Positions 25,787-37,763 of a stretch of DNA of 64,000 nt are shown here, piece by piece. A program made the translations under genes and the position numbers. A model generated the notes under the pieces. The model was not told where the DNA came from, ran no database searches, and saw only the letters and a program-made list of their open reading frames with translations. Position 1 is the stretch's first letter; each line of letters starts with the position of its first letter. This DNA is from Dipodascopsis uninucleata var. uninucleata (taxonomy: Eukaryota > Ascomycota > Lipomycetes > Lipomycetales > Lipomycetaceae): assembly GCA_030568195.1 (NCBI GenBank), contig JAJLTO010000006.1:434001-498000 (forward strand). The letters run 5' to 3'.

Positions 25787-28060
25787 ATGTCTTCTATTCA
25801 ATTTTATGATGCCTCGCAAGGCATCTTTAATGATGTATCTTTGTCGATGACCGCTGATACTAGCTCTCTAGTAGGGCTTTCATCTATTCAACCAGAGATG
25901 CAACAACAACCACCGCAATTACAGATGCAGCATACTTCTGATGAATTGATGCTACATCAATATGAGCCGAAGGCAAAGGTGGACAATAGTGTCACGTCAC
26001 GAGTATCTGTGTCCACTGGCAATCCTCAACAGCCTGTTCAACAGAATAAGATCGTGCGAGTACGTAGCGGCTGCTGGACGTGCAAGGCCCGTCGACGCAA
26101 ATGTGACGAGACGAAGCCAGCTTGCATGAATTGCGTCAAAAATAATCGTGAATGTGAGGGTTATGATATCAGATTGTCATTTGATGTCGACGACAGCCGT
26201 CATCATGCGAGCGGAATTCATTTTGATGTCAAGGGTAGACCTGTAGTTGGATTCAGGCGACGTCCTAGACTTAAAGAGTCTCTTGCAGCTCGTAAGAAGG
26301 AATCTTCTTCGTTAGGAATGACCCCTGCTACGCCCGTCGACGTCACAAAACCTCAATTATCAGTGAATCCACTCAGTTCGGCACCGACTGGTAAGGAGCT
26401 GAAGTTTGTTGTGCAGAGTAACTTCGATAATTCTAGAAGATCGCGACGACGGAAGTCACAAGAGCAAGATGGCACTACCAAAAAGATCAAAGCTGAATTT
26501 ACAGATTCTTCTTCTGCGAGTAGTATTTTGGACTCCAATGTATCGTCAACCTCATCATCAGGCCTGTCTACTCCCGAATCTGCTATCGCCACAAGTGTAC
26601 AACAGATGCCTTTGGCGCCAAAGCATGTGTCTAACTCTGGAAATAGGTCGCATGCACAAGATTTTATTAAACAGGAAAGCGATTGTGATGACTTCATTGA
26701 AGACTTGACGAGTATTGATAATATTGTGAAACCACAATGCGAGAGCATTTCTAGTGGTCAAAATAGTGCGGGGATGAGTCCACAGCCTCTATCACAGCAC
26801 GCAAGTGGTCCGTCATCACCTGAAAAATATGTTGGACCAGGAATGCTATGGAATGTGAACAAAGAGGAGCAATATTTGTTACAATATTATTTCACAGAAG
26901 TTGCACCTCTCCTTGACAACAAGAATAATGCGCACCTGGCAGGACTCGCCATCACTTTTTGTACGCATGAACTATCGCTTTCTTCTTTTTTGTGTCTGGC
27001 TTGCCTGCATTTGGCAAAGAAGCAGAATAACGATTCGTATTACGCAATTGGTTTGGAATATCATTCTAAGACTATCAATTTTTTGGGAAAAGTCCTTAGT
27101 TCAGTTTCCTTTAATCGTGATTTAAATGGTACTTCGTTTACCATATCTCCAATAAGTATGATACCAAGTCAACGGCCGGCAAATCAGCGACCGGCAAAGA
27201 TGGAACGAGGATATAGTGTTGCTGCTCTTACAGTCATTTATTTTTTGATCACTTTTGAAAAACTAGATACCGGACGATCATCCACAGTTCGTTCGCATTT
27301 GGCTGCTTTTGCTTCGATAATAAAGGATCGTGAGCTTGCATCCGAAGTGTTGATTGCGCCAAATGGAAGTGTTCTTTATAAAATATTTGCTTGGTATGAT
27401 ATTCTGTTATCTGCATGTTCTAAGGATTATCGAAGTCCTTTGATTACAGGTAACTATTTTGCACCTGTGGATCAAGTAGATGATGGACTCGAATCTCTCA
27501 TGGGGTGCCCTACTGATATTATGTTTGCGATATCTGAGATATGCCAGCTGCGTCATACGATGAAATATAATCCAGAAAGACTTTCATTAGCAGACATTCA
27601 AAATCAAGTTTCCATGATTGAAACTAGAATACGGAACTATTCCAGTTCGAATGCATGGAATGGTCGTGAGTCGTATAACTATGTTCAACAGGTCATTGGA
27701 TCTCAATGCTGGGCACAAGCAGCTACTGTTTTCCTTCTTAGGTCTACAGGTACTGATCCTTCGGGAAGACGAATCAATAAATCAGTAGAGGAATATCTGA
27801 AGTTATACTACATCATGCAACCTGGGTCTGAGATTGATCGACATATGATTTGGCCTTTGTTTGTTGTTGGCTGCGAGTTGAAGGTACAACAAGATCAATG
27901 TAAGATCAGTGACCGAATTGATAATTTGTTTAATATTACGTGCTGTGGAAGTTTTCGAACTCTCAATAGTATTCTTTCTGATGTATGGCGAAAGAATTGT
28001 TCATGGGAAGAAGTTCTTTCTCAGAAAGAGTGGGAGCATATTGATTTTCTTGCGCTATAA
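25787..28060 (+). CDS. Zn2Cys6 fungal transcription factor
   Basis: An intronless gene of 757 residues, starting at ATG 25787 (MSSIQFYDASQG). The N-terminus is Gln-rich. The binuclear zinc cluster has all six cysteines (96, 99, 106, 113, 116, 123) in the order CWTCKARRRKC then CMNC then C. It is followed by a region like the fungal-specific transcription factor domain of the PF11951 type: helices from about residue 350 on, with LWNVNKEEQYLLQYYFTEVA and LACLHLAK. A Ser-rich linker with a basic patch (RRSRRRK) lies between. The C-terminal WPLFVVGCEL segment is typical of this group. It binds DNA in the nucleus. The regulated pathway cannot be told from sequence, and no metabolic cluster is adjacent. 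The long upstream and downstream spaces suggest complex regulation. Confidence 0.93.
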   Translation: MSSIQFYDASQGIFNDVSLSMTADTSSLVGLSSIQPEMQQQPPQLQMQHTSDELMLHQYEPKAKVDNSVTSRVSVSTGNPQQPVQQNKIVRVRSGCWTCKARRRKCDETKPACMNCVKNNRECEGYDIRLSFDVDDSRHHASGIHFDVKGRPVVGFRRRPRLKESLAARKKESSSLGMTPATPVDVTKPQLSVNPLSSAPTGKELKFVVQSNFDNSRRSRRRKSQEQDGTTKKIKAEFTDSSSASSILDSNVSSTSSSGLSTPESAIATSVQQMPLAPKHVSNSGNRSHAQDFIKQESDCDDFIEDLTSIDNIVKPQCESISSGQNSAGMSPQPLSQHASGPSSPEKYVGPGMLWNVNKEEQYLLQYYFTEVAPLLDNKNNAHLAGLAITFCTHELSLSSFLCLACLHLAKKQNNDSYYAIGLEYHSKTINFLGKVLSSVSFNRDLNGTSFTISPISMIPSQRPANQRPAKMERGYSVAALTVIYFLITFEKLDTGRSSTVRSHLAAFASIIKDRELASEVLIAPNGSVLYKIFAWYDILLSACSKDYRSPLITGNYFAPVDQVDDGLESLMGCPTDIMFAISEICQLRHTMKYNPERLSLADIQNQVSMIETRIRNYSSSNAWNGRESYNYVQQVIGSQCWAQAATVFLLRSTGTDPSGRRINKSVEEYLKLYYIMQPGSEIDRHMIWPLFVVGCELKVQQDQCKISDRIDNLFNITCCGSFRTLNSILSDVWRKNCSWEEVLSQKEWEHIDFLAL

Positions 28061-28823
28061 TAATACCTGTCTCAATTATATTATTTTCTGCTCTTTAATA
28101 ATAATTTGCTGGAATCTTGTGCTGTAGATTTCCCGGTAGATATATATTGGATTTTGTTAATTTTGTATATGAGGTTTTATTGCGTGTGTTCGTATATATC
28201 AGGTCTTTTACGATAAATTTGGATATAGTTTGGAATGTAACAGAGCTGTCTTTAATTGGGTTTCAATTATCTGTTATTGTAACAGGTTTATATCTTCTAC
28301 ATTATATTATTAGTTTGATTTTTTGTTATGGTAAAGTAATTTCAATCCATTTTTCTAATTCTATGCTACAGAATGTCCATCACCATTACTATATTTTTTA
28401 TGTTACGATTGGATTGATACCAGTCTTATATGTAGTAATATGTCGATCTTTTTAGCAATTCCATTTGTATAATTATTTATCTCAAGATTTGGTTAGACGC
28501 GTTTGATAGAATTTCTAAGAGTGCTAATTCGCGTTTTTGATGATTGGGAGTAAATGTTGAAATAATAAAAATCAAATATATTCTTGTCACGTTAATTGAA
28601 AACAACCGTGAAATTTGAACGTATTTGTATGTATAGGTGTTTTAATCAATCTCAGAGCTATAATATTCCGTCATTATATTCGCAGCATATAAAAGTCATA
28701 ACGCTCATCAGAATAACTAGAAAGCAGCTGCAGCTGCATTATCCACTGACTAGACAGGCCGCCTCGAAATCGTTGGTTGGCAGGATTATCATATCGTCGC
28801 GAATTTTAACATCCCCGCTAGCT
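28061..28823. other. Intergenic, Zn2Cys6 gene to DNA ligase
   Basis: A T-rich 3' flank, then the DNA ligase promoter. An apparent 112-codon hydrophobic frame at 28117-28455 reflects T-richness and is not a supported gene. Confidence 0.5.
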
Positions 28824-31543
28824 ATGTCATCATCGCAGTCTACTCTAACGTAAGGTCATAAGAGGGGAATCATTGATACTATTTGCTATAATTGATAAAT
28901 GCTGCTAACACTATATTCTTGATAAAAGACGTTTTTTTTCGCGTGGGCCTGGATCTAAACCTCCTCCAAAGCGACAGTCTACGCTACTTTCTAAAAGGCC
29001 CAACAAAAAAGCCTCTTCTGCGTTATCCAATACTGCGGAAGGTAGTTCGGAGAATAGTAGTCAATCGACTGGTCTAGAATTACTATTCGACGATGACAAG
29101 CCATCCAGCATAAAAGAAGAAGATTTTGAAAATAGATCAAAGGAGAGTTCGTCTCCTGGACCTGGCGAGGTTGAAAACAATGTATCTAATGCAATTGAGT
29201 CACCCCCATCGTCGCCACTAACCGTGAATAGTGACACGAAAAAGAGAAAAGCGAACAGTATTTCCCAAATTAAAGGGCCTGAGAGTGTACCACATAAAAA
29301 GAGTAAAGATGCCGAAGACAGCGAAGCGCCTGAGAATTCTAGTGAGTCGGAAGTGCAAAGCGAGACCGACATACAATCTGAACTGTGAGTATCTTCATGA
29401 ATTTTTGACTTTCGCCTCGTTTACTTATAATATTACAGGAAGCTTTCGAAGAGTGTGATTGAATCGGAATCAAAGTGGCCCAAAGGCCAACCAGTGCCAT
29501 ACGCGGCATTATGTGAAATGTTTCAAAAGGTGGAGGCCACTACAAAGCGACTAGAGATCATATCTTTATGCTCATCATTTTACCTAGAGGTTTTAACTCT
29601 GACACCAGAAAGCCTTCTGCAGGTTGTTTACCTATCAATCAATAGACTATGCCCTGATTATGAAGGTATTGAGATTGGTATCGGAGAGTCGATTTTAATG
29701 AAAGCTATTGCTGAATGTACCGGACGATCAATGCACCAGATCAAATCTAGCTATAAGGATATCGGCGACCTCGGAACAGTAGCTCGCAATGCCAAAATGA
29801 ATCAGCCTACAATGTTTAAACCCAAACCACTTACGGTACAAAGAGTCTTCTCCAGTCTCAAAGAGATTGCATTGATTACTGGCTCACAAAGTCAGAACCG
29901 AAAAATTATAATAATCAACAAGCTGCTTTCGGCTTGTGTTGGTGATGAAGCCAAATACCTAGTTCGAAGTTTGGAAGGAAAGCTGCGTATATCACTAGCT
30001 GAAAAAACTGTTCTGACTTCTCTGGCACAGGCTGCTGTATCTTATGAAGCAAGTAAGAGCGGTAAATCAGTCGATCCTACTGCCGTAGCGGCGGCGGAAA
30101 ATCTTATACGACAGATATATAGCGAGATGCCTTCTTATGATGCGATCGTCCCTGTTATTGCGAATAAAGGAATAATGAGACTGAGAGAGGAATGTAGCTT
30201 GACTCCTGGTATTCCTTTGAAACCTATGCTTGCAAAGCCTACGAAATCACTCACAGAGGTTCTTGACAGATTCCAGGACCAGAAGTTTACTTGCGAATAT
30301 AAATATGATGGCGAACGTGCACAGATTCACTACAGTAATCACGAGACTCATGTATATTCTCGAAATTCGGAGGATATGTCTGCTAAATATCCTGATATTG
30401 TTTCAGCCGTGCAAAGATTTGTAAAGACTGATACAACTAGCTTTGTGATGGACTGCGAGGCTGTTGCATGGGATCGTGAACAGAGCAAGATTCTTCCTTT
30501 CCAAATCTTGTCAACGAGAAAACGAAAAGATGTGCAAGAAGGCGACATCAAAGTTCGCGTCTGCATATTTGCATTTGATTTGCTTTATTTAAACGGAAAG
30601 GTAAGCATATTGTAGCGACATTATTAAGGTACCATTATGTGCTAATAACTTTGACCTATTCACCAGAGTTTACTACAAACGCAGCTCTCGGATAGGAGAG
30701 CGATGCTTCATGAAGCATTTAAAGAAGTTGCTGGCGAATTCACTTTTGCGAAGGCTATGGACACGTCAAATGTTGAGGAAATTCAAGAATTTCTGGATCA
30801 AAGCGTGAAGGACAGCTGTGAAGGTCTAATGATTAAAATGCTCGAAGGCTCAGAAAGTGGTTATGAACCAAGTAAGCGGAGTAGAAATTGGCTTAAGGTA
30901 ACTAATGTAATTTTGTGTGTCCTAAAGCATATTCTAACTATGCTGACTATTACAGTTGAAGAAAGACTACCTCGATGGTGTTGGCGACTCGCTTGATCTA
31001 GTTGTGATCGGTGCATACCATGGACGCGGAAAGAGAACTAATGTTTACGGTGCATTCTTACTCGCATGCTATAATTTTGATACTCAAGGTATGAACTTAT
31101 AGAAATATTGCGTAGCATGCGTTTATCTGGTGATCTAACTTGAAATTATTATAGAATATGAAACTATTTGCAAAATCGGCACAGGATTCAGTGAGGAGGC
31201 ACTTGATACATTTTATCAGCAACTTTCTAAGACAGTAATTAGCCAACCTAAGTCATATTATTCATATAGTCAAGCGGGAAGTAATGCTCCCGATGTTTGG
31301 TTTGAACCTACTATGGTATGGGAGGTACTTGCAGCGGATTTATCTCTTTCGCCTGTTTACCGAGCGGGCATATCAGATTTGGGAAGAAACAAAGGTATTT
31401 CTCTCAGATTTCCGCGGTTCGTTAGAATCAGAGATGACAAGAATCCTGAACAAGCGACCACTTCTGAACAAGTATGCGAATTTTACAACAGCCAGATAGC
31501 CACTTCTTCAGGCAACCAAGATGCGTTCGAGGATGACTATTAA
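28824..31543 (+). CDS. CDC9: ATP-dependent DNA ligase I
   Basis: Six exons, join(28824..28849,28929..29384,29439..30600,30667..30897,30956..31088,31155..31543), encode 798 residues; all phases agree. It seals Okazaki fragments and repair nicks. The first intron splits a PCNA-interacting box: QSTL and T end exon 1 and RFF begins exon 2, giving QSTLTRFF at residues 5-12. A disordered basic/acidic tail runs to about 165. The DNA-binding domain follows ([11 protein letters not shown]). The adenylation site is [10 protein letters not shown] with Lys449 as the AMP acceptor, then [17 protein letters not shown], and the NWLKLKKDYL motif split over exons 4/5. The OB-fold carries [12 protein letters not shown]. 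Length matches the family. No mitochondrial presequence is evident in the form annotated. Confidence 0.97.
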
Positions 31544-32058
31544 TTGCGTAATATATGAATTATGAGGTTGACAGGCATCATTACATTCGATGTACACCGT
31601 TACACATCTTCCCATTATTATGTAAATACAAAATATTTCTTATGTCATTCTCTATTGTATTCACTTCTTTATTATTGAATACTACGGAATCTTTATCTGT
31701 ACTAATCCTCATAGTTTCATTTCTCTTTGTATACCAATCTACGATGTTATGTACACTTTAATCTTGATAAAGGACTCGAAAGTCAGCGAAGCATGCCCTC
31801 CATTATTTACTTCAGGATTGAAGTACGCGAAACTTAATAAATTTAGATATGCTGGTCTCTAAGCTAATATAAACGATTTGTTACATATAATAACCATTGT
31901 CTTTCGCGCCAGCTACAGTTATGACATTAATGGTCTCATGTGCGTAGCCTTCATATAGTGCAGTCGCTCATCTAGGTTAGAAACTGCAGATAGTAATTAG
32001 ATCACGTGATCGTTTATTGACTAGATAAGTCTTATAATTGTCCTGTTCTTCTAAGTCT
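31544..32058. other. Intergenic, DNA ligase to tRNA-Ile
   Basis: A T-rich 3' flank of the ligase gene and the tRNA upstream region. No gene is seen. Confidence 0.5.
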
Positions 32059-32236
32059 GCTCTAGTGGCGCAGAGGTTAGCGCATCGGTTAGTATTTCAT
32101 AAATTACTGTTATCATAGATATAGAACTCCAATTAACGAATTAAATAGTGCTTATAGCTGTATTACGGCATCTATACTTGATGTCACGGTCGTGTGAGGA
32201 ACGCGACGGTCGTGGGTTCAATCCCCTCCTAGAGCA
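32059..32236 (+). tRNA. tRNA-Ile(TAT) with canonical intron plus an extra GT...AG insert
   Basis: A 178-nt gene that yields a 73-nt tRNA if two segments are removed. The acceptor stem GCTCTAG pairs perfectly with CTAGAGC (32229-32235), followed by discriminator A. The D arm is GCGC/GCGC. The T arm 32212-32228 has one T-T mismatch and loop TTCAATC. A 44-nt intron (32157-32200) sits at the normal position 37/38. The 3' anticodon strand is CGCGA (32202-32206). Its partner TCGTG is split: TCG at 32085-32087 and TG at 32149-32150, with loop CTTATA after it (anticodon TAT, 32153-32155). The 61-nt insert between tRNA positions 29 and 30 begins GTTAGT, has an ATTAAC motif, and ends TAG. Without the insert the anticodon arm is like yeast tRNA-Ile(UAU). 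Whether it is functional is unknown. Confidence 0.85.
32088..32148 (+). other. 61-nt intron-like insert in the tRNA-Ile anticodon stem
   Basis: Starts GTTAGT and ends AATAG, with AATTAAC 12 nt before the end, which is spliceosomal-intron-like. It lies between nucleotides 29 and 30 of the tRNA, not at the eukaryotic intron position. A G is repeated at both edges, so the exact boundary can shift by one base. Confidence 0.7.
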
Positions 32237-32238
32237 TC

Positions 32239-32246
32239 TTTTTTTT
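32239..32246 (+). terminator. Pol III terminator of tRNA-Ile
   Basis: A run of eight T residues three bases after the discriminator, with a second T-run a few bases further on. Confidence 0.75.
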
Positions 32247-33323
32247 CTATTTTTTTTTTTCCCCTCTGGTTATATAGCATTTCGTTCTGGCATTTTTAGT
32301 TTCTCAATTATTAAATTCCGTAAACCTTATGCAACAGGGAATTAGTAATATATATTAGTGTTAATTACTCTATTGGCGAGATGTGCTGGCATTATTATAC
32401 TTTAATATCTTGTTTACGCCTATTTGTTGTTTTGCTCCTGTTCGTCATTTCACCATTTTAGTGATCTCTGTAATTAAGACAGTAGGCTTAATTCACCAAA
32501 CACACTGAAAGGAGTATATACGCAGGCTCAAATTTGGTTGAAAGGTATATAACTTGAATAAGCTCTATAGATAATAGAAAATCAGCATACACAAGAGATA
32601 AGGGCATTGGAGAAAGGATGAAACAGCAATACTTCCTGTGTAAATAACTGTGAAATTTGCAGAGACGAAGGGGGGGCGCGAATCTTAAGAAAGAGTGGGT
32701 ATAGTGCAGGTCATAAGAACGTCAGATATAGAAAGCAAAGGATGTTAATACTTGTATGACGTACTAAATAGATATATAACGTTAAATATGAATACACAGA
32801 ATAGTCGATCAGAAGTAAAGAATATCAGACCAGTCCAAACGAGCTCTTTTAAAGTAATAGTATATGCTTGAGTGGTTATGACCTTGGCTTGTATGGCTGG
32901 ATCTACATTACATCGCTAAAGAATCGGCGGGGATATCTCTATATACAATATATGTGAATATATAGCGCAGATACGTGCTATGTCTACTTGGTGATATCTT
33001 TTATGAACGATTTATTGATTAATATATTGGAGATGTCTACTTACCATTGTTGACGCGCTTTATACCTAGAATATATTTCTAATCCTTTGAAGTTGTTTAT
33101 CTTCAGCTGTATGTGAGATTGTTTGTAGTTCTGCTTCTGATCATTAAAGAGTCGCCAGAGATCGAAAAGAAAATAGGAGCTGAACAACATTTCGCGACAG
33201 CCGTCTATCTGCTGTAAAACAAGATATCCAACTTCACAGAAAGGATTGAAGGTTAAATTGGCATAACGTGTGTGGTAGTGCTCATTTTATAATAGCCTCT
33301 ATTGGAGGTAAATCACTGGCATC
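32247..33323. other. Intergenic, tRNA-Ile to GH35 gene
   Basis: About 1.1 kb of AT-rich DNA including the GH35 promoter. I see no supported gene. Confidence 0.5.
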
Positions 33324-36300
33324 ATGATGCGCAAACCAAACAAGCATGTGGCTGCTCGAGACCATGTAATACCACAGTATGGAATCAGTAGATTAACGAT
33401 ACCTCGATATTTCTTCTTTCGCAGAAGAGGGATTCTGACGACTATGCTAGTTCTATTCCTTGTTTTATTGTTTATACAAGGCGAAGTTAAAAACAACCAG
33501 TCAGATCTGGATCAGTCACCAGAAATAGGCAGTCTGACAGGAGGCAAATCGAAAATTCCAATAGTATCTGAGATAAGAAATACCGGAAGGACGGAGATAG
33601 TTCAATGGTATGAGATTACATATATGAATTTGAATGAATATTTCAATGAATACTCTTGGTCCTTGACTATTTACAGTATCGTTTTGATCCATCTTGGATA
33701 ATTGCTAATTTTTATTTCTCCGTTTAAATAAGGGATGATAATGCATTACATATTAGGAACAAACCTGTTTTTATAATCGGAGGAGAATTTCACTATTGGT
33801 ATGTATCTTTCAATTTATATCTTTTGTATTCTGTCAAGTTACGCAAAAGATGTAACCAATCTCTTGTAACAGTGAACAATTCAAATCTGACTTTAAATCA
33901 GGAGGCTTCCTGTTCCTGAACTATATCTGGATGTCTTTCAAAAGATGAGAGCTACTGGTCACAATACCGTCTCCATTAGCTTTCACTGGGGATACCACTC
34001 GCCAAATGAGAATACTATTGATTTTTCATCGGAAAGCGGAAAAGATATACAGTACATGTTTGACGCCGCAAAAAAGGCTGGTTTATACGTGATTGCCAGA
34101 GCTGGGTAGGAAACCATTGATATATTGATTAGTATGTGAGAGTCTATTCTGTATACTAACGATATGTTATATATCGACAGGCCCTATATTCATGCAGATA
34201 CTACTGCGGGAGGACTTCCAGGGTATGTAATCACATGTTTATGATTGGAAAATGCGATTTATATCAAGTTTCTAATTGATGCAATAGATGGCTACTGCAC
34301 AAGAATAATTTAGAAGCTAGGTCAGGAGAGAACACATATACTCAAGCATGGATACAATATTACGCAGAATTAGTTCCTATCATTGCAAGGAACCAGCTTG
34401 ACCGTGGAGGGCCCGTTATCGCATTTCAGATCGAAAATGAATATAAAGACAGTGATATTTACCCGTTCTCTATAAGATACATGAAGGATCTGGCTGACAC
34501 GGCCCGCCAAAATGGTATCGTTATGCCAATTGTAAGGATAATATGGGCGAATGCTCTCATTGACTTGCTATATACTTGATAACTAACTGGTATCTTAGTT
34601 CCATAATGATGCTTCATTAATTGGCGCTTTTCTTGGTAGCAAATTCTCTGGAATCCTTGATCTTTATGGTGTAGATTCTTATCCTCGAGTAAGTTGTGAA
34701 AGAGATTCTTAAAGCTGATTTGGAGATTTTATTTACTAATGTTCGATATATAGGGATTCAATTGCTCGCATCCAATGGAAAACTTCCATATCAAGACTGA
34801 TTATAGAAGCTCGTTTAACAGGATAGCCAAATATACTCCAAAATTTAGTCCTGCATTTCAAGGAGGGGCAGCCGATTCCTGGGGAGGGTATGGCTACGAA
34901 TCATGTGCAGATATGTTTGGATCAGAGTTCGCAAATGTGTTTTACAGAAACAATGTCGCACAAAAGTTCACTATGATGTCCCATTATATGACAGTTGGTG
35001 GAACAAGCTGGGGTCATCTGGCATCTCCAGATGTATATACGTCTTATGATAATGGCGCGGCTATATCAGAAACTCGCATTCTAAGAGACAAAGCAAATGA
35101 AGTCAAGTTGCTCTGGAAGTTCTTACACGTGTCCCCTTCGCTACTGAACGCCAATTACATAGCGGACAGTAATCAGTACGCATATACAAATAATGCTGAT
35201 GTGTTCGTAACAGAGCTACGCGACCCGGATACTCTAGTAGGCTATTATATCGTGAGATCCACAGATACTAACTCATTGGATGGAAAGGCTTATCGTCTGC
35301 GTATCAGGACTTTGGAAGAGGGTGAAATAATGGTGCCTTATAAAGGATGGTTAACTTTGCAGCACAGGGAGTCGAAAATAGTGGTCACAGACTATCGAGC
35401 TGGTCCATTGTCATTCGGGTACTCCACTTTGGAGATATACACTTGGTCCATCGTAAATGAGAAACCCATTCTAGTGATGTACGGCAGTTTTGAAGATTTA
35501 AATGAAATGTCAATTAGGAACAAAGGCATGGTCCCTCATAGCTTTTTCAAAGTGCGTGGTGACGAAGCATATGAAAATACGAAATACAGGGCTTTCGTTA
35601 CTCCAGATTCCAATGATTTGCGCTTAACGTTCCTTCTCAACGGAGAGGAAAAAGCAGTTATCCAATCTCATGATTATATTCTATTAATGATAAACCGTCC
35701 TGATATTTATAAAGTTTGGGCTCCATCTATAGGTAGTGAGCATGACCCCGATACCCCCCCAGAAAGTCAGATTATTATCGTGGGACCATATCTTGTTCGA
35801 AATGTTTCTGAGACTGATTTTGGTTCTGCTCTTGATATATATGGTGACATTGATCTTGAGGAAAATGGAGGCGACGTGGTCGAAGTATTTGCTGATGATA
35901 AATATCGTATCATTAAGTGGAATGGAGTTCCTATGAAAACCGTTAGATCAAAATATACATCCAGAATATTTAGAGTTCCTACCCCTGAAAGTACAGAAGC
36001 CAAAATAGAAATACAGCAACTGGCCGATGTCCGCTGGAGAGCTCTAGATTCTGTACCCGAATCATCAAGAGACTATGATGACTCTCTATGGACAACTGCA
36101 GACAAGGGAGAGTCGTCGAATAAGTTCTACAAACCCAAGACTTCACCTGTTTTATATCCTGGCGAATATGGATATCACACTGGACCAGTAATCTATAGAG
36201 GCCACTTTATAGGGTCAGCTGCGCGCGGCGCAAGATTATCTATATTTGGTGGTTCCGGATTTGCTTACACAGCATGGATAAATGGAAGATATATTGGATC

Positions 36301-37102
36301 TTTCGAAGGCAGACCAAACGTTGAAAGCATTGATGAAATTCTCCATTTTCCACCCGGAGCTCTTTCAGAAGTTGATGATAATGTACTAGTAGTTATAGCT
36401 GATAACATGGGATACGAAGTAGATAAAGGAGCCAATGGACATGATGCACACTCAATGTTAAAACCGCGTGGTATACAACTTGCAGCTCTAATTAGTTCAG
36501 ATAAAGATGAAAAGCTAGAATTCTCAAGGTGGACCATCCAAGGAAATGCAGGTGGAGAGACGTTTGACGATAGGCTACGGGCACCTTATAATGAAGGAGG
36601 TACCTACGCACAGAGAATAGGAGCTCACTTTGAGACTTTCGACGACTCCTCATGGCCAATACAAAGTCCGCTGATTACCATGGAGCTTGGATCTTTCTAC
36701 TCGCATGAAAAAGGCGCCGGAATAAAGTTTTATAGAGCACATGTGAGCATTAAAGTTCCCAAAACTATGGATGTTCCTCTAGGAATTCGAATACAGGCAC
36801 GACCCGGTGTTCGCGCGGAGATATTTATCAATGGATGGCAGTATGGCCGTTACATCAGTGACATTGGCCCACAGGACGAATTTCCAGTTCCGCCCGGTAT
36901 TCTGAATATGAGTGGTGACAATGTGATCGCAATTCAAGTCTGGGCAGTTAATGATAGGGCCACTGCCGGGCTGGAAAGCTTAGAATGGGTTATGTATGGT
37001 AAATATCTAAGTGGATACGGCCAAGTCTCTCATAATAACTATGGTCGTCAATTTGGAGTTGATAGACTTGGCTATTACTCTCCTTTACGAGCAGTGTATT
37101 GA
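33324..37102 (+). CDS. GH35 beta-galactosidase homologue, membrane-anchored, nucleophile replaced
   Basis: Seven exons, join(33324..33607,33733..33798,33902..34105,34181..34222,34288..34531,34599..34688,34754..37102), give 1092 residues in consistent phase. A basic cytosolic tail and one hydrophobic segment (TMLVLFLVLLFIQG, about 41-54) suggest a type II membrane anchor or uncleaved signal. The catalytic barrel is clear: GEFHYWRLPVPELY, HWGYHSPNENTIDF, RAGPYIHAD, FQIENEY with acid/base Glu250, and GGTSWGHL. The later beta-sandwich domains are present, and the length fits fungal GH35 enzymes (about 1000). The position of the nucleophile, normally Glu in the EFQxG segment, is Ala344 (SPAFQGGAADSWGG). 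Unless sequence error explains it, a normal hydrolysing enzyme is unlikely. A second ATG directly follows the first. Confidence 0.92.
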
Positions 37103-37763
37103 GTAGACGTTAAATGTCTGGCTGCACACACGGTAAGTAAGATGATGCTACTGTTCTGAATAACAGCGTATTATCGAAAATTTGTACATTTAGTTGCTGT
37201 CGCGAGACAACTCTGTTATAGCTATCGTTTAATTTATCACATGTTGTCTGATATGATTCGCTAATCTTGACTGCAATATGTTCTGATGCATTTTCGTAGC
37301 AATGTATGTGAATATGCCTTTATACTGAAGACTATCTAGCAAATTTATAATTATTCATTTCATTTTATGATCACTATGCATACATAATAACCTAGTATAA
37401 TTACTATGAATTAGCATATTTTCTACTTTAATTAGAGTGTTTACATCTACCATGACTACGCGTATCAATAACGAAATAAAGACACTATTAACATAAAAGC
37501 ATCCGCTCAATCAAGCTTCTCTCTATATCTTGGAGGATGAAGCTTAGCGAAATCCAGTATTTGCTCTTATTTGGACGTTTTAGAACAGAGATTAAAATCA
37601 AATTTTAATATTCAAAATAGTATTAATGATAATATTGGCGTTAAATCGTGTCAATTTCAGCAAGCGGAGTAAAAGTAAGAGAACAAGTGAAATCTCAAAC
37701 GTACTAAAATTGATAATCCCATAAATAGTAATCACAAGTAGTCACTCGAAAAGAATCATATTC
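37103..37763. other. Convergent 3' flanks, GH35 gene and cyanase
   Basis: AT-rich convergent spacer. Nothing else is seen. Confidence 0.5.

Noticed and set aside
28117-28455. 112-codon hydrophobic frame after the Zn2Cys6 gene
   Set aside because: T-rich 3' flank gives Leu/Ile/Phe/Tyr codons; there is no family motif and no proper upstream context.
32876-32950. GAGTGGTTATGACC segment resembling a tRNA A box
   Set aside because: There is no B box or acceptor pairing downstream.
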